A stretch of DNA of 64,000 bases from Citrobacter amalonaticus (GCF_002918555.1 NZ_PQMB01000003.1:753485-817484); one strand, 5' to 3'; positions 47,418 to 57,170 are shown, counted from the first letter of the stretch. Numbers and translations: made by a program. The notes: generated by a model from the letters alone, not told the origin.

Positions 47418-48578
47418 ATGAAAAAAGTACGTTTTGGCATTATTGGCGTTGGGAACATCGGTTCCCATCACGCCCGCTACCTGCTGGCAGGTACGGTACC
47501 AGAGGCGGTGCTCACCGCAGTCTGCGATAACAACGCCGACAAACATACGGCAATCCGCCAGCGGATCGGCGAAGAGGTGGCACTCTTTCACGACGCGCGT
47601 GAAATGCTGGAGAGCGGTTTGATTGACGCCGCGATCGTCGCGACGCCCCACTACGATCATCCGGCGCTGTCGATGATGGCGATGCGCCTGGGTATCCATA
47701 CGCTGTGCGAGAAACCTGCCGGGGTGTATACCGCTCAGGTTCATGAGATGAACGCCTGCGCGCTTGAGAGCGGCGTGGTGTTCAGCATGATGTACAACCA
47801 GCGCACCAATCCGCTGTACCAGAAGGTCAAAGAGCTGATCGACAGCGGCGAACTGGGCGAAATACGCCGTTCTAACTGGATAATTACTAACTGGTATCGA
47901 TCACAGAGCTATTACAACTCCGGTGGCTGGCGTGCCACCTGGAAAGGCGAAGGCGGCGGCGTTCTGCTCAATCAGGATCCTCATCAGCTCGATCTCTGGC
48001 AATGGCTGGTCGGTATGCCGGTGCGACTGCGTGCCTTTTGCCAGTTTGGTAAGCATCGCCAGATAGAGGTGGAAGACGAGGTGACCGCTTACGCGGAGTA
48101 TGCCAACGGTGCGACCGGCGTCTTCATCACCACCGTCGCGGAAACACCTGGGACAAACCGGCTGGAAATCACGGGCGATCGCGGCAAAGTGGTGGTGGAA
48201 GACGGTCGCCTGCGCTTCTGGCGACTGCGCGAATCCGAAACGGAATTCAACGCCCGCTGGCAAAACGGTTTTGGCGAGCCGGAGTGTTGGGAGGTGAACA
48301 TCCCCACGGCGCCAGAATGCAGCGAACACCATGTCATCACCCGCAATTTCACCGCGGCAATCCTGCACGGCGAGCCGCTTATCGCTCCCGGTCTGGAAGG
48401 CATTCGCGGCCTGACGCTCTCTAACGCCATGCATCTCTCCACCTGGACCGACGACTGGGTTGAACTGCCAGTCAATGAACAGCACTACTGGCAGTTGCTG
48501 CAGGAGCGTATTGCGTCATCGGTCGAGAAAAATACCGCCAGCCGCACGCTGGACGCTTCCGGTAGCTGGCAACGCTAA
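47418..48578 (+). CDS. Gfo/Idh/MocA-family oxidoreductase (first of three)
   Basis: 386 residues. An N-terminal Rossmann fold with GVGNIGSHH binds NAD(P), the conserved Lys lies in CEKPAG (about 96-101), and the C-terminal alpha/beta domain contains LLNQDPHQLDLWQWL with the family His/Asp pair. Such enzymes oxidise or epimerise sugars, sugar acids, cyclitols or glycosides. A strong GGAG follows its stop, leading to a 47-codon ORF and a second related gene. The precise substrate cannot be told. Confidence 0.85.
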   Translation: MKKVRFGIIGVGNIGSHHARYLLAGTVPEAVLTAVCDNNADKHTAIRQRIGEEVALFHDAREMLESGLIDAAIVATPHYDHPALSMMAMRLGIHTLCEKPAGVYTAQVHEMNACALESGVVFSMMYNQRTNPLYQKVKELIDSGELGEIRRSNWIITNWYRSQSYYNSGGWRATWKGEGGGVLLNQDPHQLDLWQWLVGMPVRLRAFCQFGKHRQIEVEDEVTAYAEYANGATGVFITTVAETPGTNRLEITGDRGKVVVEDGRLRFWRLRESETEFNARWQNGFGEPECWEVNIPTAPECSEHHVITRNFTAAILHGEPLIAPGLEGIRGLTLSNAMHLSTWTDDWVELPVNEQHYWQLLQERIASSVEKNTASRTLDASGSWQR

Positions 48579-48588
48579 GGAGAAAATC

Positions 48589-48732
48589 ATGTTGAATATT
48601 GCCATTGTCGTCACCGGCAACATCCTCGAAAAAGCCCCGCATTTTTATCAGAAATCCGCCGCCGTGAGCCATTTTGCAGAAGTGGGCGCCATCCCTCCGG
48701 GTAAAGATTCAGATTCAGGAGTGACAGAATGA
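48589..48732 (+). CDS. Small 47-residue ORF between two oxidoreductase genes
   Basis: It begins MLNIAIVVTGNILEKAPHF after a perfect AAGGAG six bases upstream. Its TGA overlaps the start codon of the next gene (ATGA), which is the arrangement of a translated, coupled gene. There is no membrane segment; the strand-turn-helix start looks like the first element of a Rossmann-like domain, so it could be a truncated larger protein or a genuine small protein. I do not recognise a family. Confidence 0.5.
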   Translation: MLNIAIVVTGNILEKAPHFYQKSAAVSHFAEVGAIPPGKDSDSGVTE

Positions 48733-49796
48733 ACAAGAAAGATGGAATGAACTATGCCCCGACCGGTAAACCTCAGCCGGTCGTGAAAGCAGGTGAATTT
48801 GTGATTGCCGCCGCTGCCCTCGATCACGGGCATATCTACGGCATGTGCAACGGGCTGATTGAAGCCGGTGCCATGCTGAAATGGGTTTACGATCCCGACC
48901 CGTCAAAGGTGGATAAATTTCTACAGCAGTACCCACAGGTGCAGGCGGCAGACACGCTGGAAACCATTCTGAATGATGCCGCGGTGGATTTGGTCGCCGG
49001 GGCGGCAGTCCCGTCGGAACGCTGTGCGCTGGGGCTGAAAGTGATGTCCGCAGGGAAAGACTATTTCACCGACAAAGCGCCGCTGACCACGCTCGAACAG
49101 CTGGAAGACGCCAAAATGATGGTGGAGAAAACCGGGCGCAAGTATGCGGTCTACTACAGTGAACGTCTGCATGTGGAAAGCGCCGTTTTCGCCGGTGAAC
49201 TGGTGAAACAGGGCGCAATTGGCCAGGTCATGCAAACCCTGGGGACCGGGCCGCATCGCGAGGGTACCGGTCGCCCGGACTGGTTTTATGACCGTCGTTA
49301 TTTCGGCGGCATTCTTTGTGATATCGGTAGCCACCAGATTGAACAATTTCTGTTTTACACCGGTAACAGCGAGGCGCGCGTGGTCGCAAGCCAGGCGCGC
49401 AACGTGAACCATCCGCAGTATCCGCAGTTTGAAGATTTTGGTGATGCCATGCTGGCCGGCGACAACGGCGCAACCGGCTATTTCCGCTGCGACTGGTTTA
49501 CACCGGAGGGACTCAGCGCCTGGGGCGATGGCCGTCTGACGCTGCTCGGCACCGAGGGGTATATCGAAATCCGCAAGTATGTCGATATCACGCGTGGCGA
49601 GCAGGATGTCGTTTATCTGGTTAATAAAGAAGGAGAATTCCGTTATCCGGTCGCAGGGAAAGTGGGCTTTCCGTTCTTTGGCGAGCTGATCCTCGACTGC
49701 ATTTGTCGCACCGAGAACGCCATGACCCAGGCACACACCTTCAAAGCCGCCGAGCTTTGCGTCAAAGCACAGATGCTGGCAAATGCGCGCATCTGA
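48729..49796 (+). CDS. Gfo/Idh/MocA-family oxidoreductase (second of three)
   Basis: 355 residues. The N-terminus is unusual: about 24 residues precede the first strand (FVIAAAALDHGHIYGM), where the usual GxGxxG is replaced by ALDHGHI. The lysine motif reads TDKAPL rather than EKP. The C-terminal domain has DIGSHQIEQFLFYTG with the family His. These changes occur in some family subgroups and may alter cofactor handling. It overlaps the preceding small ORF by 4 bp and is followed by the third gene after 11 bp. Confidence 0.82.
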   Translation: MNKKDGMNYAPTGKPQPVVKAGEFVIAAAALDHGHIYGMCNGLIEAGAMLKWVYDPDPSKVDKFLQQYPQVQAADTLETILNDAAVDLVAGAAVPSERCALGLKVMSAGKDYFTDKAPLTTLEQLEDAKMMVEKTGRKYAVYYSERLHVESAVFAGELVKQGAIGQVMQTLGTGPHREGTGRPDWFYDRRYFGGILCDIGSHQIEQFLFYTGNSEARVVASQARNVNHPQYPQFEDFGDAMLAGDNGATGYFRCDWFTPEGLSAWGDGRLTLLGTEGYIEIRKYVDITRGEQDVVYLVNKEGEFRYPVAGKVGFPFFGELILDCICRTENAMTQAHTFKAAELCVKAQMLANARI

Positions 49797-49807
49797 CGGG
49801 AGGTACG

Positions 49808-50830
49808 ATGAAAACCCTGAACGCTGCCATCATCGGCTGTGGCGCGATCCACGCCACGCACGTTGAGGCGCTAAAACAGCTGCCCAACGTCTCACTGCGC
49901 GCCATTGCGGAGACGGACGTCAACAGAGGGCGGCAGCTCGCCGCCCTGTACGGCTGTCATTTCTATCATAACTACCACGAGATGTTGCTGGATGACGCCA
50001 TTGACGTCGTGCATATCTGTACGCCCCATGACCGACACAAACCGATGATCCTGGCCGCACTGGCGGCAGGAAAGCAGGTCTTTTGTGAAAAACCGGCGGT
50101 GATGAGCGCGCTGGATGTGGCTGAAATCCAGACCGCAACGCTGGATGCGTCAGGAATTCTGGGCATCTGTTACCAGAACCGGCTGAACCCCACCAGTATT
50201 GCGATCGGCCAGCAGCTACAAGCGGACACGATTGGCAAAATGCTTGCCATCAAAGCGGTGCTGACGTGGTCACGAACGGATAGCTATTACACCGACAGCC
50301 CATGGCGTGGGCAACACGCGACCGAGGGCGGATGCCTGCTGATCAACCAGGCCATTCACACCCTGGATTTGATGCAGTGGTTTGGTCAGGGTGTCGTGCG
50401 GGTAAAAGGGGTGGTCGACAGCAGTTGGCTGGCTGAGGTGATTGAGGGCGAAGACAGCGCAATGGCCACATTCGCCTTTCGCAACGGGGCTCGCGGGCTG
50501 TTTTACGCCAGCAATTGCCACACCGCGAACTCCCCCCTCCAGCTGGAAATTCACGGTGAGAAAGGAACGTTGCAACTTGAAGGGAACGAACTATGGCGGG
50601 TCCGCGACGGTACACGCCAGAAGCTGGCAAGCGACGTCCCCCCGGACGGTAGCGGGAAAAGCTACTGGGGGGTGGGCCACCAGCAGGCTATTCGTCAGTT
50701 TTACGCAGCCATCGAAAATCCCGCTGCCGGTCGCTGGTGCGGGATTAACGAAGCGGCACAATCATTGCAAATCGTCGATGCTATTTACCGGTCGTCGCAA
50801 TTACGCCGCTGGATTAATCTGGAGAAATAA
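49808..50830 (+). CDS. Gfo/Idh/MocA-family oxidoreductase (third of three)
   Basis: 340 residues from ATG 49808 with GGGAGG upstream; the frame remains open further upstream inside the previous gene. GCGAIHATH is the NAD(P)-binding loop, FCEKPAV carries the lysine, and LLINQAIHTLDLMQWFG the His/Asp pair. Together with its two neighbours it suggests a stepwise oxidation/reduction route, for example through a 3-keto intermediate (inference). It is the last intact gene of the cluster. Confidence 0.85.
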   Translation: MKTLNAAIIGCGAIHATHVEALKQLPNVSLRAIAETDVNRGRQLAALYGCHFYHNYHEMLLDDAIDVVHICTPHDRHKPMILAALAAGKQVFCEKPAVMSALDVAEIQTATLDASGILGICYQNRLNPTSIAIGQQLQADTIGKMLAIKAVLTWSRTDSYYTDSPWRGQHATEGGCLLINQAIHTLDLMQWFGQGVVRVKGVVDSSWLAEVIEGEDSAMATFAFRNGARGLFYASNCHTANSPLQLEIHGEKGTLQLEGNELWRVRDGTRQKLASDVPPDGSGKSYWGVGHQQAIRQFYAAIENPAAGRWCGINEAAQSLQIVDAIYRSSQLRRWINLEK

Positions 50831-50859
50831 GCATTTCGCCTGAAAAAAACAGGGCAGTT

Positions 50860-51028
50860 ATGCTCTCAATACTTCGCGCTGCGGGAGAGGATCTTCGCAG
50901 GCGTCATGGTACTGACGCGTAAAAAGTACCGTGGCTCTGGCTATTATGATCGTTGGCCTGGTGCTGGAGCAGAACGGCGTTATCCAATCTCGCGCGAAAT
51001 CCCGCTCAGCCGTAGCGGAAAATTAACC
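50860..51028 (+). pseudogene. Possible remnant of a membrane transporter 3' end
   Basis: Past the third oxidoreductase gene, one frame reads SQYFALRERIFAGVMVLT. After a frame change, another reads VALAIMIVGLVLEQNGVIQS and on to a stop at about 51026. Together these look like the last loop and membrane helix of a transporter. No start or upstream part remains. This is a weak call from composition only. Confidence 0.3.
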
Positions 51029-51124
51029 CTCTGGCGGCTTTACAGTACCTTACGCTATACTAGCCTCTGAAATTACCGGCTCACTTCCACGAGCCGGTTT
51101 TCAATACGATTTACCACATGGATT
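51029..51124 (+). promoter_or_regulatory. ytfL upstream region with -10 and hairpin
   Basis: A -10-like TATACT lies near 51055. A hairpin CCGGCTC (51076-51082) / GAGCCGG (51091-51097) followed by TTTT could be an early terminator of the leader or the end of the oxidoreductase transcript. Confidence 0.4.
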
Positions 51125-51303
51125 TATACTCAATGAATTTCGGGATGCAGGAAGGCGGCAGCGCTGTGACAAATTCGTCCGGAACGAATTTGAACGGCCG
51201 AAGGCGGCCTTCGGTGACGGACATCGCCGGGAGCATAGAAAACGATGCAACCGGGGTGAATGAATGCAGTCAACGCCCCCGCAGTTCGAAAGACAACGAG
51301 TAT
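51125..51303. repeat. 179-bp ERIC-like element with hairpin insert, upstream of ytfL
   Basis: Starts TATACTCAATGAATTTCGGG and ends AAAGACAACGAGTAT. It contains both an insert of two hairpins (AAATTCGT/ACGAATTT and CCGAAGGC/GCCTTCGG) and a degraded ERIC core (GGGAGCATAGAAAACGATGC, then CCGGGG). It ends 45 bp before ytfL. Confidence 0.7.
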
Positions 51304-51348
51304 CAACTTCTCCCTTCCGAGGATCTGACCGGTACGGTCAGATAAGAT

Positions 51349-52686
51349 ATGTTAAACAGTATTTTGGTCATACTCTGCCTGATCGCCGTGAGTGCGTTCT
51401 TCTCGATATCTGAGATCTCACTTGCCGCTTCACGCAAAATTAAACTTAAGCTGCTGGCCGATGAGGGCAATCTCAATGCCCAACGCGTGCTAAAGATGCA
51501 GGAAAACCCCGGGATGTTCTTTACCGTGGTGCAAATTGGTCTTAACGCCGTTGCCATCCTGGGCGGTATCGTCGGTGACGCCGCATTCTCTCCGGCTTTT
51601 TACAGCCTGTTCTCCAGATACCTGTCGCCTGAACTCTCCGAGCAGTTGAGCTTTATCCTCTCCTTCTCGCTGGTGACTGGCATGTTCATTCTGTTCGCGG
51701 ACTTAACCCCGAAACGCATCGGTATGATTGCGCCAGAAGCTGTGGCTTTGCGTATCATCAACCCGATGCGCTTCTGTCTGTTTATCTTCACCCCGCTGGT
51801 CTGGTTCTTTAACGGGCTGGCGAACGTTATCTTTCGCCTCTTTAAACTGCCGATGGTACGTAAAGATGACATCACCTCCGATGATATCTATGCGGTGGTT
51901 GAAGCCGGTGCGCTGGCGGGCGTCCTGCGCAAACAAGAGCATGAGCTGATCGAAAACGTGTTCGAACTGGAATCCCGCACCGTGCCGTCCTCCATGACAT
52001 CACGCGAGAATGTGATCTGGTTTGATTTACATGAAGACGAGCAGAGCCTGAAGAACAAGGTGGCGGAGCATCCGCATTCAAAGTTCCTGGTCTGTAACGA
52101 AGATATCGATCACATCATCGGCTACGTGGATTCAAAAGATCTGCTTAACCGCGTACTGGCAAACCAGAGCATGGCGCTGAACAGCGGCGTGCAGATCCGT
52201 AATACGCTGATTGTGCCGGACACGCTGACGCTCTCTGAAGCGCTGGAAAGCTTTAAAACCGCTGGCGAAGATTTCGCGGTGATCATGAACGAATACGCGT
52301 TAGTGGTGGGGATCATCACACTCAATGATGTGATGACCACGCTGATGGGCGATCTGGTCGGTCAGGGTCTGGAAGAGCAGATTGTGGCACGCGACGAGAA
52401 CTCCTGGCTGATTGACGGCGGTACGCCAATCGATGACGTGATGCGTGTGCTGGATATCGACGAGTTCCCGCAGTCTGGCAACTACGAAACCATCGGCGGC
52501 TTTATGATGTTTATGCTGCGTAAGATCCCGAAACGTACCGACTCGGTGAAGCTGTCAGGCTATAAGTTCGAAGTGGTGGATATCGATAACTATCGTATTG
52601 ATCAACTGCTGGTGACGCGCCTGGATAACAAAGCGAGTACGCTGACGCCGAAGCTGCCGGATGCCAGAGAAGAGACGAAGGCCTAA
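51349..52686 (+). CDS. ytfL: YtfL (PaeA), CorC/HlyC-type membrane protein
   Basis: 445 residues. An N-terminal DUF21 membrane domain of about four helices (first: LNSILVILCLIAVSAFF) is followed by a CBS-domain pair (about 200-330, with SKFLVCNEDIDHIIGYVDSKDLL) and a C-terminal CorC_HlyC domain. In E. coli PaeA it is linked to export of cadaverine/putrescine in stationary phase. Length is two residues short of E. coli. A bidirectional terminator separates it from ytfK. Confidence 0.95.
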   Translation: MLNSILVILCLIAVSAFFSISEISLAASRKIKLKLLADEGNLNAQRVLKMQENPGMFFTVVQIGLNAVAILGGIVGDAAFSPAFYSLFSRYLSPELSEQLSFILSFSLVTGMFILFADLTPKRIGMIAPEAVALRIINPMRFCLFIFTPLVWFFNGLANVIFRLFKLPMVRKDDITSDDIYAVVEAGALAGVLRKQEHELIENVFELESRTVPSSMTSRENVIWFDLHEDEQSLKNKVAEHPHSKFLVCNEDIDHIIGYVDSKDLLNRVLANQSMALNSGVQIRNTLIVPDTLTLSEALESFKTAGEDFAVIMNEYALVVGIITLNDVMTTLMGDLVGQGLEEQIVARDENSWLIDGGTPIDDVMRVLDIDEFPQSGNYETIGGFMMFMLRKIPKRTDSVKLSGYKFEVVDIDNYRIDQLLVTRLDNKASTLTPKLPDAREETKA

Positions 52687-52708
52687 TAGCGTCTTCCGGA
52701 AACATCAA

Positions 52709-52735
52709 CGGCTCCCATCGGGAGCCGTTTTTTTA
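52709..52735. terminator. Terminator between convergent ytfL and ytfK
   Basis: ACGGCTCC (52709-52716) pairs with GGAGCCGT (52721-52728) around CATC and is followed by seven T residues on the plus strand. Confidence 0.88.
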
Positions 52736-52755
52736 ACTACTGCATAGCACTTTGG

Positions 52756-52962
52756 TTAAGCCATCTCTGTCTGCAGACGCAAAACCTGACGGTTAACTTC
52801 GGACATCACTGACAGATGCAGTTTGTCCTTCACTTTTGGGATAAGGATCTTGCCCTTATCAAATTCAAAAGCGCCAACGTCCTTGATATATAACCGTCCA
52901 CGGAACAGGATCTTCACGTACTTCGCCACCTGAAGTGGGTTGTACCGTTGGAAAATTTTCAT
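52756..52962 (-). CDS. ytfK: YtfK, small stringent-response activator
   Basis: 68 residues ([20 protein letters not shown] ...), the same family as E. coli YtfK (DUF1107). That protein binds the catalytic part of SpoT and favours (p)ppGpp synthesis during phosphate or fatty-acid starvation. The start follows GGAGACAA. The gene is convergent with ytfL. Confidence 0.94.
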   Translation of the reverse strand: MKIFQRYNPLQVAKYVKILFRGRLYIKDVGAFEFDKGKILIPKVKDKLHLSVMSEVNRQVLRLQTEMA

Positions 52963-53285
52963 TGTTGTCTCCTGCTTTATTCTCGCCCTTGCGGTACCAC
53001 AATCGGTCCAACAGTTCTAAGGCGCAAATTTTAATGCTTAATGACTATAGACTATCTCTGCGATGTTTCCAGTATGTATAAGTTTATTTACCGTATGATT
53101 ACAATTATTCAGAGTAATCTAAACATTGAAGCCGTGAATCCAGTATAAGCCTTCGTTTTACGCAGGATTTGTGCGCCGCACCGCAAACTGGCATTGCGCT
53201 TGCGTGAAAAAGCATCATTCGCACATATGATTAAATGTCGGGCCTAAGTGGTCGGATCACCTGCAAACAATAAGAAGGAAACACC
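52963..53285. other. Divergent ytfK-ytfJ control region
   Basis: 323 bp between the starts of ytfK and ytfJ. It is AT-rich around 53030-53120, where the ytfK promoter probably lies. An AGAAGGAA ribosome-binding site precedes ytfJ. I saw no operator palindrome, repeat or RNA-like structure that I could support. Confidence 0.4.
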
Positions 53286-53843
53286 ATGACCTTACGTAAA
53301 CTTATGGCGCTGGCGTGCCTGCTGCTGCCGATGATGGCCTCCGCACATCGTTTCGAAACCAACGAACGCGTGCCACCCGTCGGGATAGCCGATCGCGGTG
53401 AATTGATTCTGGATAATGATACGTTTAGCTACAAAAGCTGGAACAGCGCACAGCTCCCCGGAAAGGTGCGGGTGTTACAGCACATTGCCGGGCGTACTTC
53501 CGCTAAAGAGAAAAATGCCACCCTGATTGAAGCGATCAAATCGGCAAAACTACCGCATGACCGATACCAGACCACCACTATCGTTAATACCGATGACGCG
53601 ATCCCCGGCTCCGGCATGTTTGTGCGGAGTAGTCTTGAGAGTAACAAGAAACTCTATCCGTGGTCGCAGTTTATCGTCGACAGTAACGGCGTGGCGCGTA
53701 AAGCCTGGCAGCTGGATGAAGAGAGTTCAGCCATCGTCATCCTTGATAAAGACGGGCGCGTACAATGGGCAAAAGATGGTGCGCTAACTCAGGAAGAGGT
53801 GCAGCAGGTCATCGCCCTGCTGCACAAGCTGCTCAGTAAATAG
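53286..53843 (+). CDS. ytfJ: YtfJ, periplasmic thioredoxin-fold protein
   Basis: 185 residues with a signal peptide ([20 protein letters not shown], cleavage before HRFET). The mature domain has a thioredoxin-like order of strands and helices ([20 protein letters not shown], then [15 protein letters not shown]) but no CxxC pair, so it is not a classical oxidoreductase. Its function is unknown. It overlaps the convergent cysQ by 11 bp. Confidence 0.94.
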   Translation: MTLRKLMALACLLLPMMASAHRFETNERVPPVGIADRGELILDNDTFSYKSWNSAQLPGKVRVLQHIAGRTSAKEKNATLIEAIKSAKLPHDRYQTTTIVNTDDAIPGSGMFVRSSLESNKKLYPWSQFIVDSNGVARKAWQLDEESSAIVILDKDGRVQWAKDGALTQEEVQQVIALLHKLLSK

Positions 53844-54573
53844 CGACCCGGAAGCCGGGGTTAAGGAACGATTCACGCGGGGTGTAATCCAGCGATTTCC
53901 CTTGCCAGTCATGAACATGCGCCCCGGCAGCCGCAGCGACCGCATGGCCTGCGGCGGTATCCCATACGTTAGTTGGCCCAAAGCGCGGGTACAGCTGCGC
54001 ATGACCTTCCGCCACCAGGCAAAACTTCAGCGAAGAACCTATCGACGTCGTCTGATGTTCGCCAAGCTGCTGTAAATATTCTTTCAGTTCGTTGTCGGTA
54101 TGCGAGCGGCTGATCACCACCAGCGGAGGACGCGCGTCGCGCACCTGAATCTGCTTACGCACCCCACACTCTTCTTTCCAGGCCTTGCCCTCTGCCGCGC
54201 TGTACATCACCTTCATCACCGGCGCATACACCACGCCCAGCACCGGCTTACCTTTGTCGATCAGCGCAATGTTGACGGTGAACTCCCCGTTGCGCTTGAT
54301 GAACTCTTTGGTCCCGTCCAGCGGATCCACCAGCCAGTAACGCTGCCAGTGCTGGCGTACATCCCAGCCCGGAGGATCCTCTTCAGACAAAACCGGAATA
54401 TCCGGCGTCAGCGCCTGTAGCCCTTCGAGAATCACGGTATGAGCGGCAATATCTGCTGCGGTGACCGGAGAATCGTCCTGCTTGCGGGCGAACTCCATCG
54501 GTTTGGCTCCATCATAGACCTGCATAATGGCATCGCCCGCGTTCCGTGCAAGCTGGCATACATGTTCTAACAT
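53833..54573 (-). CDS. cysQ: CysQ, 3'(2'),5'-bisphosphate nucleotidase
   Basis: 246 residues of the inositol-monophosphatase fold, converting 3'-phosphoadenosine-5'-phosphate to AMP and phosphate and so relieving PAP build-up during sulfate assimilation. Metal-site motifs [18 protein letters not shown] and, near the C-terminus, [15 protein letters not shown] are intact. It is Mg2+ dependent and sensitive to Li+ in the known family. It overlaps ytfJ tail-to-tail. Confidence 0.96.
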   Translation of the reverse strand: MLEHVCQLARNAGDAIMQVYDGAKPMEFARKQDDSPVTAADIAAHTVILEGLQALTPDIPVLSEEDPPGWDVRQHWQRYWLVDPLDGTKEFIKRNGEFTVNIALIDKGKPVLGVVYAPVMKVMYSAAEGKAWKEECGVRKQIQVRDARPPLVVISRSHTDNELKEYLQQLGEHQTTSIGSSLKFCLVAEGHAQLYPRFGPTNVWDTAAGHAVAAAAGAHVHDWQGKSLDYTPRESFLNPGFRVAIY

Positions 54574-54761
54574 TCTCCACCTCGTTTATGGCAGTGGTGT
54601 TAACTCGTTGTTTTACTTATACCCGATCGTTGGAGGATCCGCCAACTGTGATAGCGTCTGCGGTTTTGGCGGATAAATTCATGGCATGATTCACAGTTCT
54701 GTAAGCAAGAAAACATATATACATTTTCTTTTGTGGCTTAGATCTTAAAAGGATGCCCCTG

Positions 54762-56705
54762 ATGATTAAGTTTAGTGCAACGCTTCTGGCTACGCTGATT
54801 GCGGCCAGCGTGAATGCCGCGACCGTCGATCTCCGTATAATGGAAACCACTGATTTGCATAGCAACATGATGGATTTCGATTATTACAAAGATACCGCGA
54901 CTGAAAAATTCGGACTGGTACGCACCGCAAGTTTAATCAACGCCGCCCGGGATGAGGTGAAAAACAGTGTGCTGGTTGATAACGGCGATCTGATCCAGGG
55001 TAGCCCTCTGGGCGACTACATGGCGGCCAAAGGGCTTAAAGAGGGGGAGATCCATCCCGTCTATAAGGCACTGAACACGCTGGATTACGCCGTGGGCAAC
55101 CTCGGTAACCATGAGTTCAATTATGGTCTGGCGTTTCTGCATAAAGCGCTGGCTGGGGCGAAGTTCCCCTACGTTAACGCCAATATCATCGACGTTAAGA
55201 CCAAAAAGCCGCTGTTTACGCCCTATCTGATTAAAGATACAGAGGTCGTCGATACGGAAGGCAATAAGCAGACGCTCAAAATTGGCTACATCGGTTTCGT
55301 TCCGCCCCAGATCATGACCTGGGATAAAGCTAACCTCAGCGGCAAAGTGACCGTAAACGACATTACCGAAACGGCGCGTCAATATGTGCCGGAGATGCGG
55401 GAGAAAGGGGCTGACGTGGTGGTGGTTATCGCCCACTCGGGGCTTTCTGCCGATCCGTACCAGAGCATGGCGGAGAACTCTGTTTATTACCTCAGCGAAG
55501 TTCCCGGCGTGGATGCCATTATGTTTGGTCACGCACACGCCGTTTTCCCGGGTAAAGATTTTGCCAATATTAAAGGCGCCGACATCAACAAAGGAACGCT
55601 CAACGGCGTGCCGGCTGTAATGCCGGGCATGTGGGGCGATCATCTGGGCGTGGTTGATCTGGTGCTCAACAACGACAGCGGTAAATGGCAGGTCACGCAG
55701 GCGAAAGCGCAGGCGCGCCCGATTTATGACGCCGCGGCGAAAAAATCGCTGGCCACGGAAGATAAAAAACTGGTGGATATCCTGAAAGCCGACCACGACG
55801 CCACCCGTGAATTCGTCAGCAAACCCATCGGGAAGTCAGCCGACAACATGTACAGCTACCTGGCGCTGGTACAGGACGATCCCACGGTACAGGTGGTGAA
55901 TAACGCGCAGAAAGCCTACGTCGAGCACTTCATTCAGGGCGATCCCGATCTGGCGAAACTGCCGGTGCTTTCTGCCGCAGCGCCGTTTAAAGTTGGCGGA
56001 CGTAAGAACGATCCGGCCAGTTTTGTTGAGGTAGAAAAAGGACAGCTCACCTTCCGTAACGCAGCCGATCTGTATCTCTACCCCAATACGCTGGTGGTTG
56101 TGAAAGCCAGTGGAAAAGAGGTGAAAGAGTGGCTGGAGTGTTCCGCCGGGCAGTTTAACCAGATTGATGTGCACAGCGATAAGCCGCAGTCGCTTATCAA
56201 CTGGGACGATTTCCGCACCTATAACTTTGATGTGATTGACGGCGTAAACTACCAGATTGATGTTTCGCAGCCGGCCCGCTATGACGGCGAATGCCAGACG
56301 GTGAACCCAAAAGCGGAACGTATCAAAAATCTGACCTTCAACGGCAAACCTGTCGATCCAGAGGCGATGTTCCTGGTGGCGACCAACAATTATCGCGCCT
56401 ACGGCGGTAAGTTTGCCGGTACCGGCGACGACCATATCGCCTTCGCTTCCCCGGATGAAAACCGTTCCGTGCTTGCCGCCTGGATTAGTGCGGAGTCGAA
56501 ACGTGCAGGGGAAATTCACCCGGCGGCGGATAACAACTGGCGTCTGGCGCCGCTTCACAGCGATAAGAAGCTTGATATCCGCTTTGAAACCTCACCCACC
56601 GATAAGGCCGCCGCGTTTATCAAAGAGAAGGGACAATACCCCATGCAGAAAGTCGCCACCGACGATATCGGATTTGCGATTTATCAGGTGGATTTAAGTC
56701 AGTAA
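54762..56705 (+). CDS. cpdB: CpdB, periplasmic 2',3'-cyclic-nucleotide 2'-phosphodiesterase / 3'-nucleotidase
   Basis: 647 residues from ATG 54762 ([19 protein letters not shown]), the E. coli length; an ATG three codons earlier falls inside the ribosome-binding site. A signal peptide is cleaved before ATVDLR. The N-terminal calcineurin-like metallophosphatase domain has [26 protein letters not shown] and [10 protein letters not shown]. The C-terminal nucleotidase domain binds the base. It scavenges nucleotides from RNA breakdown. A REP hairpin follows. Confidence 0.96.
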   Translation: MIKFSATLLATLIAASVNAATVDLRIMETTDLHSNMMDFDYYKDTATEKFGLVRTASLINAARDEVKNSVLVDNGDLIQGSPLGDYMAAKGLKEGEIHPVYKALNTLDYAVGNLGNHEFNYGLAFLHKALAGAKFPYVNANIIDVKTKKPLFTPYLIKDTEVVDTEGNKQTLKIGYIGFVPPQIMTWDKANLSGKVTVNDITETARQYVPEMREKGADVVVVIAHSGLSADPYQSMAENSVYYLSEVPGVDAIMFGHAHAVFPGKDFANIKGADINKGTLNGVPAVMPGMWGDHLGVVDLVLNNDSGKWQVTQAKAQARPIYDAAAKKSLATEDKKLVDILKADHDATREFVSKPIGKSADNMYSYLALVQDDPTVQVVNNAQKAYVEHFIQGDPDLAKLPVLSAAAPFKVGGRKNDPASFVEVEKGQLTFRNAADLYLYPNTLVVVKASGKEVKEWLECSAGQFNQIDVHSDKPQSLINWDDFRTYNFDVIDGVNYQIDVSQPARYDGECQTVNPKAERIKNLTFNGKPVDPEAMFLVATNNYRAYGGKFAGTGDDHIAFASPDENRSVLAAWISAESKRAGEIHPAADNNWRLAPLHSDKKLDIRFETSPTDKAAAFIKEKGQYPMQKVATDDIGFAIYQVDLSQ

Positions 56706-56712
56706 CACGGAG

Positions 56713-56743
56713 TGTCGGATGGCGGTGATTGCGCCATCCGACA
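56713..56743. repeat. REP palindrome between cpdB and ytfH
   Basis: TGTCGGATGGCG and CGCCATCCGACA form a perfect 12-bp stem around GTGATTG between the two convergent genes. Confidence 0.8.
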
Positions 56744-56748
56744 AAAAC

Positions 56749-57135
56749 TTACGCCGCGCGATCTTTCCGCTGTGCCAGCACATGCGGCAAATTAAGTTCT
56801 ATCCAGTCCGCCAGTGCCGCAACTTTATCACTCACTTGCTCACCCAGCCCGGTCAGGCTGTACTCCACGTGCGGTGGCACCACCGGAAATGACACCCGGT
56901 TAATAAATCCATCTTGCTCCAGCGCCTGTAAAGACTGCGCCAGCATCTTCTCACTCACGCCGCCCATTTTGCGGCGTAAATCGCTGAAGCGATGCGTCCC
57001 GTCACGTAGCGCCACCAGAATCAATACGCCCCAGCGGCTGGTCACATGTTTCAGCACCTCGCGGGACGGACACTGCTCGGCAAACAAATTACCGTCGCGT
57101 AGCTGCCGGGAAAGCGTCGAAGTGGTCATTTTCAT
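56749..57135 (-). CDS. ytfH: YtfH, HxlR-family transcription regulator
   Basis: 128 residues, a winged helix of the HxlR/MarR-like group. The N-terminal Cys in AEQCPSREVL fits the redox-sensing cysteine of this family, and the recognition region is FSDLRRKMGGVSEKMLAQSL. Divergent qorB encodes a quinone oxidoreductase, so a response to electrophiles such as quinones is likely, as in related YodB/QorR pairs (inference). Confidence 0.93.
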   Translation of the reverse strand: MKMTTSTLSRQLRDGNLFAEQCPSREVLKHVTSRWGVLILVALRDGTHRFSDLRRKMGGVSEKMLAQSLQALEQDGFINRVSFPVVPPHVEYSLTGLGEQVSDKVAALADWIELNLPHVLAQRKDRAA

Positions 57136-57153
57136 ACTTACCTTTTTGTGCGT

Positions 57154-57170
57154 ACTTACTAAAAGTAAGT
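57154..57170. promoter_or_regulatory. Operator-like palindrome between ytfH and qorB
   Basis: ACTTACT and AGTAAGT are perfect inverted arms around AAA, in the 84-bp divergent interval. Its length and symmetry suit an HxlR-type dimer such as YtfH. Confidence 0.6.

Noticed and set aside
51125-51303. The repeats at 51125 and 63345 as CRISPR or riboswitch candidates
   Set aside because: Each is a single palindromic unit with ERIC-type ends, not a spaced array, and no ligand-binding RNA motif is recognisable.
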